From positions 99,701,657 through 99,765,656 of the forward strand of contig OX388343.1 of assembly GCA_947579665.1 (NCBI GenBank): a DNA stretch of 64,000 bases, read 5' to 3'. The position numbers and the translations under genes are program-made. Under the pieces are notes generated by a model that worked only from the letters and a program-made list of their open reading frames with translations, had not been told where the DNA came from and made no database searches. Origin of the DNA: Sympetrum striolatum. Its lineage: Eukaryota; Arthropoda; Insecta; Odonata; Libellulidae. The number at the start of each line of letters is the position of its first letter. Within the stretch, counting starts at the first letter, position 1. Positions 57,731 to 64,000 of the stretch are shown piece by piece.

Positions 57731-59370
57731 GGGGAAGGTCGGGTAAGACGACGAATTCGCTATTTCCTCCACTTCGCCACAGGTAAAAGAAATTGTCCCG
57801 GCCCTTAAGGTGCTCCTGGCGTCAAGCTACATACCTATCTTGATAAATTGCAAATCAGGTTGCCCTGTGAGAAGTAGTCGACCAATATTTGAATTAGTGA
57901 GCTTTTTGGTGTACTTTTTTGACCAGACAACTTAAGGAATTACAATTGTACGGGCCAACGGCCATACCATGATGAAAACATGATACCATGATGATGATAC
58001 TATGATGAAAACCACTCTAAGATGGTGGACAAAGTTTTAAATTTTATGAAGGATTTTGAACTTTTTTCAAAAATGTAATGGAAAACTTTTGCTCATCTTT
58101 ATTCTATTCGGTCTTTTACCAATACTTATTTATTTTGTTCTTTTAATATGTTTTAAAACCTATTGTTTTAATATTAATTTATTAGTTTAATTTTTTTAGC
58201 ACACCTATGACACAACCTTTTTGTATGGTTAAGAAGAAGGTTTGAAACATTCAATCTGATGTAAAATCATTTATATTAAGGAAAAGGTGCGAAATGACCT
58301 CAGCTGTCGAGGCACCTTCATAAATACTACTACTACTACAAATGTACGTTGTTTACGATGATGTAGGAACTGGTAGATAATTTATAAACAAAAATGGCAA
58401 GGTGGGGTAAGATGACAAGGATTTCACAACTTTGTCAAAAGCTTGCCTGACTAGCTTTTTGACTACATAAGAACCATAATAGCTTTAAATGCATATTTAA
58501 TAACGCTAATACTTTCACATTTACGGTACTCCTGTGATTTAAGCCACCGGAAAGAAGAAGCAATTAATAGAATTGCTAGAACGAAAACTACAGGAAAGAT
58601 TAAGAAGGAAAGCTCTAGCTGTGGCGAGAATAGCCATCTCCTCTAAAGTAGCAAGTAGACCTAAAATAGGAAAAACTACGAAAAAAGCAAGGAAAACTAC
58701 AACGCGTCGACTGAAATTATTGTACTCTAACGAGTCGCCACTGGGAGAGGTCCCTTATGTTCAAACCGCCGGCGACGTTGACAGGAATAGTTTAGTGGAA
58801 GATGACAGCAGGGACTGCATTATATTTAGGGAGCAGGGAAAAGACGAACTGTGGTATCAGTGCTTTAAGTGCCAATCTTGGGCACAGGCTGAATGCACCT
58901 GCTAGGGTGATTATCGAACCAAACACAGACCATGGAAGTGCGATATTCGTTCATGAACTTTCATAAAGATTTTGTTGAATTTTATACCCAATGTTTAACT
59001 TTTCGGCGCATGAAATCCAATGTTTTAACTTAACCTTTTCATACTTTACTTTATTTTTGATAAGTGAATTTCTTTCTCTGCTTTATTTTTATAAAATTTT
59101 ATCCATCCAATAAAAATGTTATCGCTTCGTCATCTTACCCACCCCCATTCATCATCTTACCCCTAAGGTGGGGTAAGATGACGAAAATGACATTTTCACA
59201 ACAATCATTAATATTTCATCCTTCAACAGCGGATGGCCACTTTTCATAAATTTATTATTAGAGATAAAGATTGAATAAAGCACACTAGTAATTTTCAGTT
59301 TTTTTTTATTTTTACTAAGTCCAGGAAAATTCTTTGAAACTTGAGTTCGTCATCTTACCTTCCTTTCCCC
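57731..59370 (+). mobile_element. Degenerate pogo-type DNA transposon
   Basis: Terminal inverted repeats of 28 bases with 6 mismatches: GGGGAAGGTCGGGTAAGACG from 57731 and GGGGAAAGGAAGGTAAGATG read inward from 59370. Between them lies a C-terminal transposase remnant (58543-58905). The core motif GGTAAGATGAC recurs internally in both orientations. No matching TA flank on the right end, so the exact termini are uncertain. Expected transposase N-terminal and DDE parts are not recognisable, consistent with internal loss. Confidence 0.6.
58543..58905 (+). pseudogene. pogo-type transposase C-terminal remnant
   Basis: An open frame of about 120 codons. A Lys/Arg-rich segment is followed by DCIIFREQGKDELWYQCFKC and WAQAECTC. 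This resembles the Cys-rich zinc-finger-like tail (CxxC...WxxCxxCxxWAHxxC) at the C terminus of many insect pogo/Jerky-type transposases. Key ligands are altered: the second Cys is Phe and the usual His in WAH is Gln. No catalytic domain. The protein would end at the TAG at 58903-58905. Confidence 0.55.
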
Positions 59371-61533
59371 GATGTGAAATTTGATAGAAACCAATGGAGT
59401 GGGGTTGTAGAAAATGTCTATTAATAAAGATTTGCGGAGAGATTGATTTACAGGCAAAGGAATTACGGAAACTATATAAATGGCAAATGAGAAATCTACT
59501 GATTAAAATCTTTTTGATGCTTTGACAGTGGAATTGACACTTAAATGCCATCTCGGATTGCATTCACGTTTTTTCTTCGATCTCTGATCTACATCCTTCC
59601 GACCCCGATATTCATCTAACAAAGAAGATTATTGATTATTCCCTTGGTTAAAGTGGACGTTGGAATGCTTGCTGTAATTAGTTTTACGGCAGTGGTGCGC
59701 AATCCTTTTTAATCGCAGAAGGCCCTTGGAATAGAACCATTATCGCAACGGACGAGCGGCCTTTTATGGTCGCATCAACCGAAAACATCGATTCCTGAAA
59801 TTCCGAAGCCCTAAAACCGTAATGTTCCCCTTTTAAAGCAGCTTTGAAATATGGACCGGAGAAATACCCTTAGCAATTAAAGTAGCTTAAGGCTCAGAAC
59901 GAATTTCATTACGCTTCGGCTACATTTTTATTTTAACTCCGAATCTCAAAGATAATGTCTAATTATAGTATACATTCATTAAGCTATCTCGAATAATGTC
60001 TAAGGATGTATTAAAATTGACAGTCGTGTATCGTCATTCTAATAGTATTGTGAGCGGGTCCAGAGGGATTGGTAATTAGGTCAGTTGGTAATTTTACTGA
60101 CGAAACTGTACCTTTCATGCATATTTGTATGGATACATATGCATGTAATCATGTATATGCATCCATATACATGATTAATGTGAATGGAATGAAATTGTGG
60201 AGATAAAATTGAAATGGATCAGAGAAAAAAAAACGATTAAAATTTTTCAGATTAATTCCACATTTTTTATAATATTCGTGAAATCGGTCGAGTGAGTGAA
60301 GGACCTCAGACCTCACCGACTTTGTATGGTATTTCTATGCAAAAAAAGACGCAACATAGGGTTTACGTAAATAGAAATCTTTTATAATATTTGAATTCCG
60401 CGTAATTTTCTATTTAATAAAGTCTTGCTCGTTATATGTTACTGTTGAATTCCCTCGTCCTAAATGATTGAAGTAAATTGAACTTATAAAAATTTAATAC
60501 TTTTACTGCCTAAATCTCAATCTTCTAAGAAAACAAAAATAAAAATAACCCCCCTTTACAAATTAGAGAATTAGGATTTTTGTAGAAGTGTAATTTGTAT
60601 AGGTTACTTTATTTTATTATAATTAAAATACTACGATACAATAAGGAATGTTAAAATCTTAATTATTTTACGCTCTTCCAATTGTATGAAATGATTGCAC
60701 ATTCTTCTTTTCAGTTAGAAATTTATAAATTAACAAGAGGGGCGTCCATTTATTTGCAGTTTGTGGATAATCTGATTCCGTTCTCAAAATTCGAAACTGT
60801 TTAAAATACACATTATAAAAATATTCTAAATTAAGTGTTACTATTACTCTTCAAATTTTAATACAATTTCCCCTTACCTAAAATCTATGTAAAAATGAAA
60901 ACTTAAATTACCGTATTTTCTTCGTGTACATCGTTTAACTAAAGTAATTATATTACATCACATTATTTTTAATTTTCCATCAGGATTTTTCCGTTTCGTG
61001 TATTTTTATTCCACAAAGTTATTCCTTCTTCTTTCTCATAAAAAAATTAAATGAACTAACGAATGAAATTATATGGGTTAGTGTTCATCCAATCCCTTTA
61101 AATCTATTCATATTCAGTTCGTACGATTCTTCAATCACTCATCAAATCCAGCTGCTTTTACGAATTTTCTGATTTTAAATTCACTCAGCAAAGAGGCACT
61201 CCCAGAGTGACCTCTCCCCAGATTTTCATTTGCAGATTTTATGTATAATTCTTAAGCTTTTGCGTAACAGGACACTCAAATTGGGCTCTTCATTACTCCA
61301 CGTGGCGGTTGTCATCAAACATCTCGCCATAAACACGCAAGAAGAGGGCGATTTATCCAATCAACTTGGATTGGCTTAATCCTCATTGGAAGAGGCAAAT
61401 AAGGATGCTGCATATCTATCGCTCTCTCCCATGAACTTCTTCTCCCCCCTTGGGCGACTTCCTTGAGCCCCAGAGAGGCACGTAAATGAGTTTCCCCCTT
61501 TCTCACACGCCTTGGGTGCTACGACCGAGGGCC
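59371..61533. other. Spacer without recognised genes
   Basis: No gene. Contains a 50-base dyad at about 60123-60173 (ATGCATG-rich). Bases 59640-59960 and 61200-61660 are C+G richer than average but without family-like frames. Confidence 0.45.
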
Positions 61534-61580
61534 CCTTGGGGAGGACCCCACCTTGGGGAGGACCCCCCCTTGGGGAGGAA
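61534..61580. repeat. 17-bp GC-rich tandem repeat, three units
   Basis: CCTTGGGGAGGACCCCA-type units start at 61534, 61551 and 61568. The third is truncated. Overlapping open frames exist on the minus strand but show no protein family. Confidence 0.85.
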
Positions 61581-62803
61581 CAGCCGCTGGACGGGAAGAT
61601 GGTCGCGAAGATAGGGGAAGATGGAGGCGGAACACACGATTGCGATAACTGAACCAACGAATCTCAGAGTAATTCAATTTTGCGGATCCCTTTTGCGCCG
61701 TGCGAGATTTCTGAGCACTTTTTTTACGATTAGCATTTGAGGAATGATTAAGGAAAAGCGGTGGGTGCAGCGCAGCTGTCGTAATGATCCAATTAGTAAG
61801 TAGGTCGAAATGGTCAAAATAGAATTCTAGTGGGAGTAAATGGGTTGGCTATTAAGAAAATAAATAGAAAAACTTGTCATCTTATGATGTTTGCAATATG
61901 AGATGAATAGGCTTATTATATGTCAATAAGTCGAAAACTATTTCCTTCGGTAGGACATGCTGTTCGCATACTTTTCAACCGATATGATAATATCCTTCGC
62001 AAAATATCACTTGAGTGAGGCAATTTTGAGAGGATAGTTCTTAACTATTTAACGAAAATAAGTACCACGCTTTCAACGCACAAATAGACTAAAGAATCAC
62101 CTTTGATACGTTTTAAACTTTAAGAATTCGATTGCAAAACTTTAGCAGGATCTCCTCAGAGCACCATAAACTTATGTAAAAGGTAATTAAATATAATAGT
62201 ATAAATGTGCTTCAAATCCACAATAATATATGTGCATAATGTACTATGATATAAAAATATTATATTCTATACCTCAATATCACCATGACAGTAAATTATT
62301 TTTATTTAGGCTGTTTTCGAACACATGAATTTCCAACACGGTCAGGAAAATACAAATAAATACAGCGATTAATGGTGAAGGCTTTTAAATGGAACATATT
62401 TTAACGATTAAATAATTTTGGCAGGACGATAAGTTTAAAATAGAACGCATAGCGATAATGCAATTAATTTATTTTTTATTGCATTTTAATTTTGATTTTA
62501 CCGTTGGTGGCAATGGTCGATTTAACATGCAGTGGAATCATATAGCACGCATATTTTGTAATGTGGCTCACGAATAGTACACTTCGGAAATATTTGAATT
62601 TGCGGAACATCAGTGGTAAAAGACCTCCTTGAAAGGAACAATACTGTGGATGCTATGAAAAACTAAATGGAGATATGGTTCTATGAAGGTAATTATTCTT
62701 TAAATTATATGAAAAATTAAAACTTCATACATTCTCTTCCCAAACTAACGACTTTTTTCATAGTTACCTATTGTTCTCATTGTCTGTGTTTATCCTCCTG
62801 AGT
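61581..62803. other. Spacer without recognised genes
   Basis: Nothing identified. Confidence 0.5.
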
Positions 62804-62983
62804 GAGGTAATAATAATAAATGGCCTTTATTAGGGCGAGATTGAGACTAGAAAGTCTCTTCTTGTATCTAACCCATCGTCATATGCGAAACAGAAAGAAA
62901 TAGATAGTTTGCAAAAGTGTACGAAGAAAAGTAATATGTGGATTGTAAAAACCTAAGCTGAGGGCTCAGAAAAAATTTCACTA

Positions 62984-63021
62984 CAGAAAAACACTCACAA
63001 AGGGGGAGTGTGAAAAACCTG
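62984..63021 (-). other. LINE 3' UTR internal hairpin, covarying copy
   Basis: CACTC (62992-62996) pairs with GAGTG (63006-63010), and CAG (62984-62986) with CTG (63019-63021). The equivalent stem in the 28075-28118 copy is CACCC/GGGTG, so both sides of one base pair differ between copies. Confidence 0.65.
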
Positions 63022-63561
63022 CGAAATCTAAAGATAGAAAACTATATTTTTGATGAAGGAGAAAGAAAAGAGATAGACAGGCTGTGAAAATATAAAAATT
63101 GTACAAAAATAAAGGGGAAAAAACATAACTGCACTACAAACAATCAGATAAAATAAATCAACTTCACTAAACTGACATTAATTATAGATGAATTTAAATA
63201 TGCGTTGAACAATGGGAGATAAATCTCAAAGAAATGAAGAAAATGAAATTACATTTATATATACATACAAATGAGAGATTAAAAGGTCTAGTACACTGAA
63301 AATAATCAAAAACATAGTTTATAGGAAAGTGTCAAAAGACAAAAAGAGAAAATAAACAAAAACTATAATGTATTAATTAAAAAATAAAAAGATTTGCGAA
63401 AATCAAAAAGATTGAAACATCTGCGGCTTGCAGTTTGAAAAACATAATCTAAGTTAACTAATCGTTAATTATGTACATATATTTATGACATGAGGCAGCG
63501 GATCAGAACCAAACAATTGTGTAACAAGGTTGGGGTGATGGAGTTGTGAATTTAGGTGCAT

Positions 63562-64000
63562 TTAAGTTCTGCTTTGGATAGTTATGAGATGATTGTGGTA
63601 TTTACGCTTAAAGGTAAAAATGGTGGATGTGTTTTGTATTACTTGGGGAAGTGCATTACAGAGGTTAATAGCTGTAACTGTAAATGTATTGTGAAAGATC
63701 TCGGTTCCATGTTGAGGAATCAATAGTTGTTTGCGACCTCTTGTTTTGCGGTCATGAATGCAATCCAAAGACAAAAATAAAGAGTGAATGTAATTGGGAG
63801 ATTTAGTAGATAAAAATTTGTTCGTGGTACAAAGAAGGTGATGCGCCAAATCCGGAGAAATCCGGCGCCGGAGATCAAGCTTTAGAAGTGAGAGTTTCGT
63901 GTAATAATCCGAAATGTGATCGTATTTTTTCAAGTTGAAAATATATCTCACCGCGGAGTTCTGTAAGGGCTGTAATTTGATAGCTAGTTCACCGGACAGA
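63562..64000 (-). CDS. LINE ORF2 C-terminal part (partial)
   Basis: Open from the window edge to a stop at 63562-63564, about 145 codons and without interruption. Starts GELAIKLQPLQNSAVRYIFN, the LQxxQNxAxRxI block that follows the reverse transcriptase. It goes on with KKYDHISDYY, LLKLDLRRR, IHDRKTRGRK, LLIPQHGT, then FHNTFTVTAINLCNALPQVI and FKRKYHNHL, a standard Jockey/CR1-group C terminus. The reverse transcriptase and endonuclease would lie to the right of the window. There is no real start codon here: this is the downstream part of a longer ORF. Lack of stops suggests a comparatively recent insertion. Confidence 0.85.
   Translation of the reverse strand, partial: LSGELAIKLQPLQNSAVRYIFNLKKYDHISDYYTKLSLLKLDLRRRISPDLAHHLLCTTNKFLSTKSPNYIHSLFLSLDCIHDRKTRGRKQLLIPQHGTEIFHNTFTVTAINLCNALPQVIQNTSTIFTFKRKYHNHLITIQSRT

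Larger units (their letters stand above)
62804..64000 (-). mobile_element. Non-LTR retrotransposon (LINE), trinucleotide-tail family, longest copy
   Basis: Runs off the right edge. On the minus strand: ORF2 C-terminal part (64000-63562), a 3' UTR of about 730 bases, then the terminal hairpin (GAGACT 62833-62838, AGTCTC 62843-62848), AATAAAGGCC and an A/T trinucleotide tail (62808-62819). It defines the family to which the 9406, 27875, 30751 and 56526 fragments belong. Same strand as the receptor gene. Confidence 0.85.

Noticed and set aside
57951..58012. ATGATGA-rich patch as hammerhead cores
   Set aside because: CATGATGAAAAC looks like fragments of CUGAUGA/GAAAC, but this is local ATGATG repetition without stems in the right order.

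Overview
The window looks like nuclear DNA of an arthropod, most likely an insect with a large, repeat-rich genome. It is strongly A+T rich and has no bacterial-style gene packing. The only recognisable host protein-coding sequence is one 761-base exon at 34140-34900 (minus strand). It encodes TM1-TM5 of a beta-adrenergic-like octopamine receptor, a biogenic-amine GPCR subfamily of arthropods and other invertebrates. The exon starts at an ATG just after an in-frame stop and ends at a consensus GT donor, so the rest of the receptor lies beyond a long intron. I found no TM6/TM7 exon to the left, so most or all of 1-34139 may be intron or downstream DNA. A CpG-rich stretch at about 34901-36130 is the best candidate 5' UTR/promoter.

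Almost everything else I can name is transposable-element debris. (1) Non-LTR retrotransposons: a CR1/L2-like family (2012-2340 minus, 21781-22350 plus, probably 48463-48870 plus); a family ending in an A/T trinucleotide tail (9406-9670, 27875-28130, 30751-30830, 56526-56600, 62804-64000, all minus), whose largest copy still encodes the ORF2 C terminus; and a third lineage at 38656-39170 plus. (2) Penelope-like fragments at 7541-8030 (minus) and 40402-40680 (plus) with GIY-YIG-tail coding remnants, plus related inverted-repeat units at 8491-8792 and 26961-27102. (3) DNA transposons: a nearly full-length but dead Tc1-type element (24382-26007, catalytic spacing DD38E), a 77-bp Tc1-like double-TIR hairpin (27423-27499), pogo-related remnants (45088-45370, 57731-59370), a pogo-like MITE (47688-47991) and a piggyBac-like MITE with TTAA sites (54161-54919). 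(4) tRNA-derived SINEs at 14071-14282 and 51845-51950. (5) An unassigned family ending in a TA-rich tail (16731-17652, 28529-29674, 42262-42570), one copy carrying a 553-bp internal tandem duplication, and a separate ~180-bp tandem array at 52161-52680.

The most interesting signals are RNA-level. Penelope-related units carry hammerhead-ribozyme-like cores, each about one base off the catalytic consensus, with a self-complementary stem III and, in two, a GUC cleavage triplet. The trinucleotide-tailed LINE has a 3' UTR hairpin with a compensatory base-pair change between copies. The CR1-like LINE has a conserved terminal stem-loop before its tail. I saw no rRNA, functional tRNA, CRISPR array, or intact mobile-element gene wholly inside the window. 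No viral gene was recognised.
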